The notes: a model not told the origin generated them from the letters alone. Positions 9,012 to 18,716 are shown, counted from the first letter of the stretch. The stretch is 64,000 bases of DNA from JBCCMA01 sp045107005 (GCA_045107005.1 JBGCFP010000080.1:59455-123454), one strand, 5' to 3'. Numbers and translations: made by a program.

Positions 9012-9485
9012 ATGGATGCAGGCGATACCCCAAAGGACGAGTGTCAGGAGACGGTTTTGCGGTTGGAAGAGTTCCTGCCCTACCGCCTCTCATTGGCGTC
9101 CAATATTATTTCCAGCGGCATTGCAGATCTGTATGCAGAGCGCTTCAATCTCACGATCGCGCAGTGGCGAATTATGGCGGTGATTGGCCGCTTCGACGAT
9201 TTGTCGGCGCGCGAAGTGGCCGAGCGCACGGCCATGGATAAAGTGGCGGTCAGTCGGGCACTGAAGGGCCTGGAGGAGTCTGGCCACCTGCATCGCAGTG
9301 TCAGTGCGGAAGATCGCCGACGCAGTGTGCTCGCGCTCACTCGCGCTGGCCGCGTTATCTACAACCAGGTCGCCCCCATTGCGATCGACTACGAGCGGCG
9401 TCTCCTCGAGGGTTTGGACGAAACTGAGCAAAGCACCCTCGCCCAGCTGCTTGATCGACTCAAAACACGCGCCCAGCAACTGTGA
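9012..9485 (+). CDS. MarR family transcriptional regulator
   Basis: A 157-residue winged-helix regulator of the MarR family. The recognition part is AREVAERTAMDKVAVSRALKGLEESG, followed by the wing SAEDRRRSVLALT with the usual D-R-R-x3-L pattern. N- and C-terminal helices give the dimer interface. It is divergent from maiA-GNAT and may control them and itself; many MarR proteins with this layout sense aromatic compounds, which would fit a tyrosine/aromatic catabolic neighbour, but this is inference. Confidence 0.93.
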   Translation: MDAGDTPKDECQETVLRLEEFLPYRLSLASNIISSGIADLYAERFNLTIAQWRIMAVIGRFDDLSAREVAERTAMDKVAVSRALKGLEESGHLHRSVSAEDRRRSVLALTRAGRVIYNQVAPIAIDYERRLLEGLDETEQSTLAQLLDRLKTRAQQL

Positions 9486-9575
9486 CGTCAGCGTGCCAGC
9501 CTTTGAGCCTGGCGCCCGTCCCGAATCCCGAGAGCACTCGCCAGCATTGACGTCACCGTGCGCGTTGTCGCATCG

Positions 9576-9683
9576 TCAATGGCGCATTGTCTGTGCGACG
9601 AAAAATCCGCCAAACACCAGCAAACCGGGGATCGTGACGCGCCATAGCCAGGTCCGGATGTTCTTTTCGCTATCGGTCTTCAA
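9576..9683 (-). CDS. Possible small membrane protein (35 aa, TTG start)
   Basis: A short open frame whose last 35 residues have a charged N-terminus (KTDSEKNIRTWLWR), one hydrophobic segment (VTIPGLLVFGGFFVAQ) and a basic tail, like small inner-membrane proteins. The only plausible start is TTG at 9683 with a weak GTGGTGG upstream. It may be non-coding. Confidence 0.3.
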   Translation of the reverse strand: MKTDSEKNIRTWLWRVTIPGLLVFGGFFVAQTMRH

Positions 9684-9867
9684 GCCACCACGAGCGCGAT
9701 ATGCTGCAATGCGGCGAAAACAACGGTTTTTCCTGTTCAGACCGGTCCTTGTGCTCAGAAGGTCAAAATGGCGGGAACAATTGCCGATAAAGGTGAACCA
9801 GCGCAACGTTGTGGCCGGGAAATAGGTGCTCAATAACGTCGGACAGTGAACATAACGGCGCAGGATT
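9684..9867. other. Intergenic stretch without recognisable gene
   Basis: Together with 9486-9575 and the leader up to 10076 this makes about 590 bases between marR and the glutamate dehydrogenase. Apart from a weak hairpin just after marR (GCCAG/CTGGC near 9494-9513), the possible small protein, and the promoter before gdhB, I see nothing. Confidence 0.5.
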
Positions 9868-9898
9868 TATGCTCTGTGATGGTGCACTGATGTATAAT
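9868..9898 (+). promoter_or_regulatory. Probable promoter of the glutamate dehydrogenase gene
   Basis: A perfect -10 hexamer TATAAT lies at 9893-9898, with a weak -35 around 9868. Transcription from here gives a leader of about 170 bases before the chosen start at 10077. Confidence 0.5.
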
Positions 9899-10076
9899 CG
9901 CGGCCGCCTTGCAGCCGCATGGCTCGCCGCTAAAGGGATATGGCCCGTGGCCGATTACAACTCCATACATTCCGGCTTCTCAACAGCGAAAACACCTCTT
10001 TGCCGCAGCGGCGATTCTCGCCGCGCGCCAGTATTTCTGCGACCTATTGATGCAACCCGACCAGAGACCCAGTGAC

Positions 10077-13000
10077 ATGGCAACGCAACTGAAAAAGACT
10101 CCTCCCATGCAACGACGCGGCAGCGATGCCAAAGCGCGTTTACTGCAAAAAGTCATCAATGAAGCAAAGTCGATGCAAGGCACAGACCAACGTCTGTCCG
10201 TTGCCGATTTTATTCGCCAGTACTACAGCAGCGTATCCGCCGAGGATTTACGCCAGCGGCGCAGTAGCGATCTGGCCGGCGCCGCACTGAGTCACCTTGA
10301 GTTATCGCGAACTCGACGCAAAGGCCAGACCAAGCTGCGCGTTTACAACCCGGATGCAAAAAAAGACCAGTGGGATTCGCCGCACAGCGTGCTGCAAGTC
10401 GTCACTGAGGATCGCCCGTTTCTGGTCGACTCTCTGGGCGCCGCCATTAACAGCGAAGGCTTGAGCGTACACCTGACGGTCCACCCTATTCTGCGTACGC
10501 AGCGCGACAAGCGCGGGCGACTCGATCACTTGCTGGCCAACAACGAAACCAGCGGCTCATTCAGCGTTGAATCACACATTCAAATTGAATTTGATCGTGT
10601 CACCGATAAAGATTTTCTCAAGCGCCTCGCAGAAACAATTGAATCAACGCTCGGCGATGTTCAAGCCGCCACCGAAGACTGGCGCGACATGCGCGGCATG
10701 GCTATGTCGATCAGCAAATCGCTGGCCAAAAAACGTCCCAAAGGCACTGCCAAGGCTGACGCAGAGGAAGCTTGCGCGATGCTCGACTGGATGGTCGATC
10801 AGAATTTTACGTTCCTCGGATACCGCGAATACAAACTGTCGCGCAGCACCAGCAAGACCATGTTAAAACCCTCCCCCGGCAGCGGTCTTGGCATTTTACG
10901 GCCCACCGGACGACCGGTAGCGAGCCCTGAGCACCCGGGTTTGGAGCGTGCCATTCGCAGCCAGGTACGCGCGGCAGACCTATTGGTCATCACCAAAGCC
11001 AACAGCCGCTCGACGGTGCATCGACCGGCGCACCTGGACTATGTCGGCGTCAAAGTTTTTGACGCCAGCGGCAAAGTGGTCGGTGAAAAACGTTTCCTCG
11101 GTCTGTTCACGTCCATCGCTTACAGTCGCAGTCCGCGCGACATTCCCATCCTGCGCCGAAAAGTTCAGCAGATCATGGATCGCTCCGGACTCTCGCCGAC
11201 CAGTCATGGCGGCAAGGCCCTCATGCACATTCTTGAGGCTTACCCGCGCGACGAACTGTTTCAAAGTAGCATTGAAGATCTGGCGCGCATCTCCGACGGC
11301 ATTTTGAGCCTGCAGGAACGCCAGCGCGTGAAGCTGTTCGTGCGCCGCGATGCGTTCCGTCGCTTCTTCTCGTGCATCGTGTTTGCGCCGCGCGAGAAAT
11401 ACAACACACAAGTTCGCGAGCGCATCGAAAACATATTGCTCGAAGGACTGGATGGAATCAGCGTCGAATCCGAAGTGAAGCTGTCGGATTCCAAACTCGC
11501 TCGCCTGCATTCCATCGTACGCACGTCGCCGGCAACGTCATCACGTGTCCATCTGAAAAAAGTGGAGCAAGCGATCGTTGATGCCGTGCGCACGTGGCGC
11601 GATGATCTGCGTGACGAACTGGTGAGCCGTGTCGGCGAAGAAGAAGGACTGCGTCTTTTCCACCGCTACGCGACGGTTTTCCCGGCTGCGTATGAAGAGG
11701 ACGTCAGCGCCCGTGAAGCAACGTTTGATATCGAGCGCATCGATTCACTGGGATTCGAACCCGACAGCCTGAAGATGAGCCTCTACCGGCCCGTCACTTT
11801 CGACAGCGAGCACATTCGCTTCAAGGTGTTTCGACGCAACGAGCCGATTCCGCTGTCCGAGGCACTTCCGATGCTCGAGCATCTGGGCCTGACCGTCATC
11901 AGCGAGCGGCCCTACTGCCTGCGCATGGACGACAGCTCGGTCTGGGTGCAAGACTTTGAAATGACCTTCGCGCTCGACGGGCAACGCGACCCGGCGCAAG
12001 TCAACGAACTGTTCCAGGATACGTTCGCGAACGCGTGGCGCGGCTGCACCGAGAGTGATGAATTCAATCGCCTGGCACTGGTCGCGCAACTCGACTGGCG
12101 TCACATCATGTTGGTGCGAGCGTACTGTCGCTATCTGTTGCAAACCGGGTTGCCGTACAGCCAAGCCTACATGCAGGAAGTAGTGGTCGGCAATCCTGAC
12201 GTCGCGCGTGCTCTGATTGACGAATTCACCATGCGATTCGACACGTCGGTCTCCGCGCGTCGCCGCAAACGCCGCCTTGGCGACATCGCCGACATTAGCG
12301 ATCTGGCACTCGATAAAGTCGCCAGCGCCGATGAAGACCGCATCTTGCGCAGCTTTCTTGCCGCATTACGAGCTACGTTGCGCACCAATTTCTATCAACT
12401 GGACGAGAACGGCCAGAACAAACCTTACGTCTCTTTCAAATTCAATCCGGAACGGATTCTCGATCTGCCAAAACCACTGCCAGCGTACGAAGTGTTTGTC
12501 TATTCGCCACGCATGGAAGGCGTGCACTTGCGCGGCGGTTCCGTTGCCCGCGGAGGCTTGCGCTGGTCGGATCGACGCGAAGATTTTCGCACCGAAGTGC
12601 TCGGCTTGATGAAAGCGCAGAAAGTAAAGAACACGCTGATCGTGCCGACTGGCGCTAAGGGCGGCTTCGTGTGCAAGCGACTACCCGAAAGCGGACGCGA
12701 GGCCATTGCGGCCGAGGTCGTGCGTTGTTACCAGCAGTTCATCAGCGGCTTGCTCGACATCACTGACAATCTGATGGACGGCGAAATTGTGCCCCCACCG
12801 AAAGTCGTGCGGCATGACGCGGACGATCCGTATCTGGTGGTTGCTGCCGATAAAGGCACCGCCACGTTCTCGGATACGGCCAACGCGATTTCCAAAGAGT
12901 ACGAATTCTGGTTGGACGACGCGTTCGCCTCCGGCGGATCGGTGGGTTACGACCACAAAGGCATGGGCATCACGGCCAAAGGCGGATGGGAAGCGGTGAA

Positions 13001-14954
13001 ACGCCATTTCCGCGAGATTGGCGTGGACGTGCAGACTGAGAGTTTTACCGTGTGCGGCATCGGCGACATGTCCGGCGACGTGTTCGGCAACGGCCTGTTG
13101 CGCTCGCCGACGACCCGACTGCTCGCTGCGTTTAATCACCTACATATTTTTCTCGATCCTGATCCTGACGCGGCCAAGAGTTTCGCCGAGCGCCAGCGAC
13201 TGTTCGATATGGGTCGCTCATCATGGTCCGATTACGATGCATCGCTCATTTCCGAGGGCGGTGGCATTTACTCACGCCAGGACAAATCCATCGATATCAG
13301 TCCACAAGTGCGCGCGGCACTCGGCCTGGAAGATCGCATCAAGACTCTCTCGCCAACCAAACTGATGCAGGCCATATTGCAGGCGCCGGTCGACTTGCTG
13401 TGGAACGGCGGCATCGGCACCTACGTCAAGAGCGAGAATGAAACTCACGACGATGCGGGTGATCGAGCCAACGACTCTCTGCGCGTCAACGGCAGCGACC
13501 TGCGCTGCAAAGTTGTTGGTGAGGGCGGCAACCTGGGCCTGACGCAGCTAGGTCGCATTGAATTCGCAGCTCAGGAAGGTCGCATCAATACCGATTTTAT
13601 CGACAACGCCGGTGGCGTGAACTGCTCTGATCGCGAGGTCAACATTAAGATCCTCCTGGGTCTCGCGACGGCCGCGGGCGAACTGACGCTGGTGCGGCGT
13701 AACCGTCGGCTGGCGCAAATGACCGACGAAGTAGAGCAACTGGTTCTGCGCGACAACTATCTGCAAACCCAGGCGCTCAGCATCGCGGAAACCGATGCGC
13801 CGGCGCGTGCCAATGAGCATGCGCATCTGATACGCGAGCTGGAGAAAACCGGTGATCTGGATCGCGAGATCGAGTTTTTGCCAAGCGGCGAAGAAATTCG
13901 CGAACGCCACGCCAAAGGCCGAGGCTTGACACGCCCCGAGCTCGCCGTGCTGTTGTCCTACAGCAAGATCAATCTGTTCGACCAACTGGCCGAATCCGAT
14001 GTCGCCAGCGATTCGCATCTGGTCAGCGAGCTGGCCAATTATTTCCCGGCGCCAATGCGCAAGACCTTCCAGAAACACATGGCGCAGCATCCGCTGGCCA
14101 GCGAAATTGTCGCCACTCAGATTACCAACAGTCTGATCAACCGGATGGGCCCCACGTTCGTGCGTCGGGTTCAAGAGGAGACCGGCGCGGCCGCCTGCGA
14201 TGTCGCGCGCTCGTTTACCGTTGCCCGCGAAGCCTTTGACATGCGCGGCATCTGGAAAGGCATCGAGCGACTCGACAACGTCGTCCCAGCCGCCGCGCAG
14301 TACAGCATGATGGCCCAAACCACGCGCTTGCTCAGGCGCGCTACGATCTGGGTGCTGGTCCGCGCGCAAAGCAAATTCGACATCGCCAAGACCATCGCTC
14401 GATTCGAATCAGGTATTGAGGCTGTCTCGCGCAAATTGCCAATGCTGCTCGGCGCAAGCGAGCGTTCACGCTTTGACGATTCGGTTCAGCTGTACATGAA
14501 CATGGGCGTGCCCAAGCGACTCGCGCGTCGCTTGTCGGGATTACGCAGTCTCTATGCGACGCTCGACATCGTCGACGTGGCCAGTGAACTTGAGCTCGAG
14601 GAGCTCAGCGTAGCCAAAGCGTACTACCGTCTGGGCGGCGAACTGCAGCTGGGCTGGATTCGCGATCAGGCCGAGCGCTTGAAAGTAGCGGGCCGCTGGC
14701 ATGCGCTGGCGCGTGGCTCACTGCGTGATAGCGTCGATGACATTCAGAGGTCGGTTACCCGCGCTGTCATGCGGGTCGCCGACGGCAAATCCGCGGATGA
14801 GCAGGTAACACGCTGGCTTGACCAGAACGCTGTCGGCGTTGCGCGGGCGCGCCGCGTGCTCGACGACATTCGCGAAATCGGACAGTCCGACTTTGCAACC
14901 CTGTCTGTGGCAATATCGGAGGCACGTAAACTCAGCACGCTTGGGGGCGAATAA
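10077..14954 (+). CDS. gdhB: NAD-specific glutamate dehydrogenase, large (180-kDa class)
   Basis: A large NAD-dependent glutamate dehydrogenase, about 1625 residues, which deaminates glutamate to 2-oxoglutarate and ammonium. Early homologous blocks are DLRQRRSSDLAGAALS, a V-R-V-Y-N-P-like KLRVYNPD and DRPFLVDSL. The catalytic domain carries RGGSVARGGLRWSDRRED and PTGAKGGFV near residues 818-862, and the nucleotide-binding segment CGIGDMSGDVFGNGLL near 992. The frame is open 56 codons further upstream, but that stretch has no resemblance to the family, so I chose ATG 10077; ATG 10107 is an alternative. The stop overlaps the next ATG. Confidence 0.95.
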   Translation: MATQLKKTPPMQRRGSDAKARLLQKVINEAKSMQGTDQRLSVADFIRQYYSSVSAEDLRQRRSSDLAGAALSHLELSRTRRKGQTKLRVYNPDAKKDQWDSPHSVLQVVTEDRPFLVDSLGAAINSEGLSVHLTVHPILRTQRDKRGRLDHLLANNETSGSFSVESHIQIEFDRVTDKDFLKRLAETIESTLGDVQAATEDWRDMRGMAMSISKSLAKKRPKGTAKADAEEACAMLDWMVDQNFTFLGYREYKLSRSTSKTMLKPSPGSGLGILRPTGRPVASPEHPGLERAIRSQVRAADLLVITKANSRSTVHRPAHLDYVGVKVFDASGKVVGEKRFLGLFTSIAYSRSPRDIPILRRKVQQIMDRSGLSPTSHGGKALMHILEAYPRDELFQSSIEDLARISDGILSLQERQRVKLFVRRDAFRRFFSCIVFAPREKYNTQVRERIENILLEGLDGISVESEVKLSDSKLARLHSIVRTSPATSSRVHLKKVEQAIVDAVRTWRDDLRDELVSRVGEEEGLRLFHRYATVFPAAYEEDVSAREATFDIERIDSLGFEPDSLKMSLYRPVTFDSEHIRFKVFRRNEPIPLSEALPMLEHLGLTVISERPYCLRMDDSSVWVQDFEMTFALDGQRDPAQVNELFQDTFANAWRGCTESDEFNRLALVAQLDWRHIMLVRAYCRYLLQTGLPYSQAYMQEVVVGNPDVARALIDEFTMRFDTSVSARRRKRRLGDIADISDLALDKVASADEDRILRSFLAALRATLRTNFYQLDENGQNKPYVSFKFNPERILDLPKPLPAYEVFVYSPRMEGVHLRGGSVARGGLRWSDRREDFRTEVLGLMKAQKVKNTLIVPTGAKGGFVCKRLPESGREAIAAEVVRCYQQFISGLLDITDNLMDGEIVPPPKVVRHDADDPYLVVAADKGTATFSDTANAISKEYEFWLDDAFASGGSVGYDHKGMGITAKGGWEAVKRHFREIGVDVQTESFTVCGIGDMSGDVFGNGLLRSPTTRLLAAFNHLHIFLDPDPDAAKSFAERQRLFDMGRSSWSDYDASLISEGGGIYSRQDKSIDISPQVRAALGLEDRIKTLSPTKLMQAILQAPVDLLWNGGIGTYVKSENETHDDAGDRANDSLRVNGSDLRCKVVGEGGNLGLTQLGRIEFAAQEGRINTDFIDNAGGVNCSDREVNIKILLGLATAAGELTLVRRNRRLAQMTDEVEQLVLRDNYLQTQALSIAETDAPARANEHAHLIRELEKTGDLDREIEFLPSGEEIRERHAKGRGLTRPELAVLLSYSKINLFDQLAESDVASDSHLVSELANYFPAPMRKTFQKHMAQHPLASEIVATQITNSLINRMGPTFVRRVQEETGAAACDVARSFTVAREAFDMRGIWKGIERLDNVVPAAAQYSMMAQTTRLLRRATIWVLVRAQSKFDIAKTIARFESGIEAVSRKLPMLLGASERSRFDDSVQLYMNMGVPKRLARRLSGLRSLYATLDIVDVASELELEELSVAKAYYRLGGELQLGWIRDQAERLKVAGRWHALARGSLRDSVDDIQRSVTRAVMRVADGKSADEQVTRWLDQNAVGVARARRVLDDIREIGQSDFATLSVAISEARKLSTLGGE

Positions 14955-15709
14955 TGGCACACGAACCGTTAATTGCGGTCTTTATTGATTTTGAAAACCT
15001 CGCGCTGGGCGTGCGCGACATGAATTGGCGTAAATTTCAGATTGAGCTGATTCTGAAACGACTTCTGGAAAAGGGCCGCATCGTTTACAAACGGGCCTAT
15101 TGCGACTGGCGCAATTACGCCAGCGCGGTGCGCGAATTCCATCAAAAGGGTGTCGAAATGATCGACATTCCGCAGAGCAAAGTCAGCGGCAAAAACAGCG
15201 CGGATATTCGCATGGTCGTCGACGCTATTGATCTGTGTTATGCCAAGCAGCACATCGACATTTTCGCTCTGATATCCGGCGACAGCGACTTCTCACCGCT
15301 GGCGTCCAAGCTCAAGGAAAACGACAAGCGCGTGCTCGGCTGCGGCATTCGCAGCTCGACGTCCGACCTCCTGATTGCCAGTTGCGATGAGTTCGTGTTC
15401 TACGATGACCTCGTAGAAACCGCGCGCAAGCGCAAACCCAAACGCAAGACTCGCAGCGACAAACCCAACGACAAGAAACAGGAAGCGATCGACAAGCTCA
15501 CTGAGATCGTGCGCGCGCTCGACGCCGACTACGACCCGGTGTGGGGGTCAGCGATCAAGCAAACCTTGCGTCGGGTGTACCCAGGCTTTGCAGAACAGAC
15601 TTACGGCTATCGGAATTTCTCGGACTTGCTCAACGATGCGGCGACGCGTAACGCCGTGGATCTGGACTACGACGAGAATCGAGGTAACTACAAAGTCACG
15701 TTGCGGTAA
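14954..15709 (+). CDS. NYN domain ribonuclease-like protein with OST-HTH/LOTUS domain
   Basis: A 251-residue protein with an N-terminal NYN (PIN-like nuclease) domain and a C-terminal OST-HTH/LOTUS RNA-binding domain. Acidic metal-binding positions are visible in VFIDFENL (residue 9 on), SADIRMVVDAIDL and LISGDSDFSPL. A lysine-rich linker (KRKPKRKTRSDKPNDKK) separates the domains. The LOTUS part runs from about residue 176 to the end. It overlaps the GDH stop by one base, so the two are translationally coupled; a functional link is not known. Members are thought to act on RNA, but the target is unknown. Confidence 0.9.
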   Translation: MAHEPLIAVFIDFENLALGVRDMNWRKFQIELILKRLLEKGRIVYKRAYCDWRNYASAVREFHQKGVEMIDIPQSKVSGKNSADIRMVVDAIDLCYAKQHIDIFALISGDSDFSPLASKLKENDKRVLGCGIRSSTSDLLIASCDEFVFYDDLVETARKRKPKRKTRSDKPNDKKQEAIDKLTEIVRALDADYDPVWGSAIKQTLRRVYPGFAEQTYGYRNFSDLLNDAATRNAVDLDYDENRGNYKVTLR

Positions 15710-15710
15710 A

Positions 15711-15740
15711 AAAACGGGCCGCAAGCGGCCCGTAAAAACT
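15711..15740 (+). terminator. Rho-independent terminator after gdhB-NYN
   Basis: A 9-bp stem ACGGGCCGC/GCGGCCCGT (15714-15722 with 15725-15733) has an AA loop and is flanked by A- and T/A-rich bases. A second hairpin, CAGGGGT/ACCCCTG at 15758-15778, lies between this and the convergent lipoprotein gene. Confidence 0.75.
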
Positions 15741-15819
15741 CTTCAAGGGAGGGAGTTCAGGGGTGACTTAAACCCCTGTGCCAGGATTCACGCCGCGAGG
15801 GGATTGGCGGCGAAAACCA

Positions 15820-17139
15820 CTAACTCTGTGAAAACGTCTGGATTACGATATTCTGGACAAAGCCGCCGGTGACGCTGTCCTGCGACAGAACCCGAAGCTC
15901 ACCATCATCGCTGCGCAACATCGACAGCGTCGTGATTTGGCCCCGACCAATGTCGAGGACCAACCGACCATCGCCCGATACCAGCCACGTCAGATCGCCG
16001 ACCACGGTTCCGTTGGAGTGAGCAAAGTAACCGGTACCGCCTGCGTTCAGAACAAAGTCCAAACCGGTGCCGTTGGTATTGCTGTAGCTGCCCACCGCGG
16101 TGGTTGCGTCAAACTGGCCTTCGAAGCGATACAGGTCGAAGTTGGCAACGTCGACGGTGACGGCTTCGTCCTGGGTATCTACGCGCTTTTGATTGATGCT
16201 GATTGACTCGCCCGATGCGGACAGCCGCTGCAGGATATCGCGCTTGGCATCGCGACTGGCATGGGTCAATTCCAGATCGCCGTCGCTGTTCACTGCCCAG
16301 CTGCTCAAGCGCTGGATGCCGCTGTCGTCAAATGAGTTCAACAAGCCGCTACCGTCTTCAAACAGTGCGTAGGTCCGAAGCGACGTCGTGCTCATATAAA
16401 CGCCTGGCACCAATTCTTCGTCGAAGTCTTCGGTCGCGAAGCCATCGCTCAGCAGCTTTTCAATCGCGGTGCCGAGCGTCCCGGGAGAGGTGACGTTCAG
16501 ATCGTCGATAAACGTGCTGCTACCGTCGACAATGCCTTCGGCCAGGTCGAGCGTGGTATCAATGTCATTGGGCAAGGTCGTGCCATCGATCGCCTCAACC
16601 ACGGCTTTGATGGCTGCACCAACGTTCAGGAGCGCTTCAGGGTCGACGCCACGGGAAGCCTGCATGAATTCGTCGTAGGAGTCGATGGAGCCGTCGTCTG
16701 TCGAATGACGAGTCAATACAAATTTGGCGGTCGTTACGTTGGTAATGCGCGTGCCGGTCACGGTGCCGTCGGTGGATCGATCAAGCAGATCACCGACCGT
16801 CATGACGTCACCGAGGAAGTGAATGCCGGACGCGTTGCGCAGTGCACGCCCGTAGACAATATCGTCGAGGCTATCGTACTCGATGTCGACGCTGAAGCCA
16901 CCGCTTACATCGCTGCTGCGCGACGCTTCGAATTCGCGATCACCAACGCGAAAGCTGACGATAGCGCTATCAATGGGGTCATCGGTCACGGCGCCGGTAA
17001 TCGTGAGCTTGGAGGTGACGGGTGGCGGGGTGGCACTGCTGGTACTGGTTACTGCAGAAGTGGCATCGGATCCACCACCGCCGCAACCGACAAGGCCTGC
17101 AAAACTCAGTGCGATGCACAGTTTGCTTGAACAATTCAT
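15820..17139 (-). CDS. Large lipoprotein of unknown function, riboswitch-controlled
   Basis: A 439-residue predicted lipoprotein: a short signal ends in the lipobox LVGC, followed by a Gly/Ser/Thr-rich linker. An early domain (KLTITGAVTDDPIDSA.V) looks like a carboxypeptidase-regulatory or Ig-like beta fold. The second half contains repeated beta motifs of lipocalin-like pattern (GVYMSTTSL, GSYSNTNGTGLDFVLNAGG). I do not recognise a named family. The start at ATG 17139 is chosen for AGAGGG 7 bases upstream; the frame extends ten codons further. Its 5' leader contains the GEMM-I element at 17305-17395, so expression is probably tied to cyclic di-GMP, suggesting a surface or matrix role. Confidence 0.8.
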   Translation of the reverse strand: MNCSSKLCIALSFAGLVGCGGGGSDATSAVTSTSSATPPPVTSKLTITGAVTDDPIDSAIVSFRVGDREFEASRSSDVSGGFSVDIEYDSLDDIVYGRALRNASGIHFLGDVMTVGDLLDRSTDGTVTGTRITNVTTAKFVLTRHSTDDGSIDSYDEFMQASRGVDPEALLNVGAAIKAVVEAIDGTTLPNDIDTTLDLAEGIVDGSSTFIDDLNVTSPGTLGTAIEKLLSDGFATEDFDEELVPGVYMSTTSLRTYALFEDGSGLLNSFDDSGIQRLSSWAVNSDGDLELTHASRDAKRDILQRLSASGESISINQKRVDTQDEAVTVDVANFDLYRFEGQFDATTAVGSYSNTNGTGLDFVLNAGGTGYFAHSNGTVVGDLTWLVSGDGRLVLDIGRGQITTLSMLRSDDGELRVLSQDSVTGGFVQNIVIQTFSQS

Positions 17140-17304
17140 TTTATATCCCTCTAACATTTTCATCGTCAAAATGACGACGTAAAAAATGTCGAGAGGATCC
17201 GGACAACGTTTGAACGAACCGTGTTCAAGACGTCAGGCAGTGGCTAAGAGACAGCTCGCGGGTATGCCCACCGCGCAAGTTTATGCCGAAAAAATGCTGT
17301 TATC

Positions 17305-17395
17305 CCTAACTGACCCTGGCAGCTCCGCTGTCCTGTGACTTAACAGGACCGGTGGCTTTGCGTCCTCACCTTACGACGAGTTTGCTCTTTTCAGA
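17305..17395 (-). ncRNA. Cyclic-di-GMP-I (GEMM-I) riboswitch
   Basis: Read on the minus strand, the segment shows the GEMM-I core in order: AGAGCAAACTC, a stem CTCGTC/GGTGAG capped by the GNRA loop GTAA, the invariant GGACGCAAAGCCACCGG, a second hairpin TCCTG/CAGGA, and the 3' block CAGCGGAGCTGCC. The adjacent conserved strands and tetraloop are what the c-di-GMP-I aptamer requires. It ends about 165 bases before the lipoprotein start at 17139. I see no clear terminator in the leader; a short CGTCA/TGACG hairpin near 17165-17177 lies close to the ribosome site, so control of translation is possible. The rest of the 17140-17563 gap shows nothing else. Confidence 0.88.
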
Positions 17396-17563
17396 GACGT
17401 TTGCGTTGGCGCTAGACCAATCGCTCACGGGACGTATGAGACCATATCCGTGGCGGTTTTCACTAAGCACTGAATCACAGTTCTTCACATGCTTATCAAC
17501 AGCAGGGCAAACTGATAAGTTATGGCAAGCGTTTTTTTACGTTCTGTCAACTTGCGAGAACTT

Positions 17564-17917
17564 ATGACAACCCTTTTCGAGAAAATCATCGCGGGCGAAC
17601 TGCCCGGCGATTTCGTACACAGCGACGAACGTGTGGTTGCGATACGCGACATAAACCCGATTGCGCCCGTACATATATTGATTATTCCGCGTAAACCGAT
17701 CCCAACGATCAACGATCTGACCGTCGACGATGAACCACTGATGGGCCACCTGTTCAGTGTGGCCAGACGCATTGCTCGGACAGAAGGCGTTGCCGAGGAC
17801 GGCTATCGCCTGGTCTTTAACTGCAATGCAAACGGCGGTCAGGAGGTGTATCACCTGCACCTGCATTTGATCGGTGGCGCCAAGCTCTCGGGCATGGGCG
17901 CGGCACGTTCCGCATGA
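17564..17917 (+). CDS. HIT family (HINT-type) nucleotide hydrolase
   Basis: A 117-residue histidine-triad protein. The active-site triad is YHLHLHLIGG near the C-terminus, and the N-terminus TLFEKIIAGELPGDFVHSDE is typical of HINT-like purine nucleoside phosphoramidases. The frame extends 14 codons upstream, but homologues begin with M-T-x-FxKII, so ATG 17564 is chosen. Its stop overlaps the start of the GDPD gene (ATGA). Confidence 0.93.
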   Translation: MTTLFEKIIAGELPGDFVHSDERVVAIRDINPIAPVHILIIPRKPIPTINDLTVDDEPLMGHLFSVARRIARTEGVAEDGYRLVFNCNANGGQEVYHLHLHLIGGAKLSGMGAARSA

Positions 17918-18654
17918 CGACGCCGTGGCTGTTTGACGAGGCGCCAGCTGTCGTTGCCCATCGCGGCTATGCCGGCCGCTACCCGGAAAACACCGTGCTC
18001 GCGCTGGCGGCGGCCGTGGCTTACGGCGCTCGCTTCCTCGAACTCGACGTGCAGCTCACACGGGACGGCGTACCGGTGGTGTGCCACGATGACACTCTGC
18101 AGCGCTGCGGTAACGATCCCCGTCGCGTGCTGGATCACGACTGGCGAGATCTGCGCGGGGCCAGCGTGGGCGAGCCTGATCGCTTCGGGGAGCGCTATGC
18201 GCACGTTGCGTTGTCGACACTGGCCGACGTCGCGGCGCATCTGCGACGCTGGCCAGAGACGACCTGCTTCGTTGAGATCAAGGAACACAGCACCAAACAG
18301 TTTGGCGTCGACAATACGGTTAAACGCGTGCTCGAAGCGCTCGGTGATCTCCAACACCCCTTTGTCGTGTTGTCGTTCGTCGATGAGGTCATTACGCAAG
18401 CCAAGGCTCAGGGCGCCGCGCTCACCGGCTGGGTCGTAACCGACTGGAACGACGACGGTCAGGCGCGCCTCAACGCGCTCGCACCCGACTACGTCTATTG
18501 CAACCAGGACAAAATTGCGCGCGACGATGCGCTGTGGCCCGGACCCTGGCACTGGGTGCTGTACGAGGTAACCAAGCCCGAAGATGCGCAGCGCTGGCGC
18601 GCGGCGGGGGCAGCAATGATTGAATCCATGCACCCTCCTACGTTCATCACTTAG
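17914..18654 (+). CDS. Glycerophosphodiester phosphodiesterase
   Basis: A 246-residue cytosolic GDPD-family enzyme that hydrolyses glycerophosphodiesters to glycerol 3-phosphate and an alcohol. Catalytic motifs are visible: AHRGYAGRYPENT near the N-terminus and LELDVQLTRDGVPVVCHDD, including the metal-binding E-x-D and the second histidine. No signal peptide is present, as for UgpQ. It is coupled to the HIT gene by a four-base overlap. Confidence 0.93.
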   Translation: MTTPWLFDEAPAVVAHRGYAGRYPENTVLALAAAVAYGARFLELDVQLTRDGVPVVCHDDTLQRCGNDPRRVLDHDWRDLRGASVGEPDRFGERYAHVALSTLADVAAHLRRWPETTCFVEIKEHSTKQFGVDNTVKRVLEALGDLQHPFVVLSFVDEVITQAKAQGAALTGWVVTDWNDDGQARLNALAPDYVYCNQDKIARDDALWPGPWHWVLYEVTKPEDAQRWRAAGAAMIESMHPPTFIT

Positions 18655-18716
18655 TCTTTACTCGCGTTTGCTTCGGCGCGCATAATTCGCCCCGTTGGCT
18701 TTGGTGGAGAAAAAAC

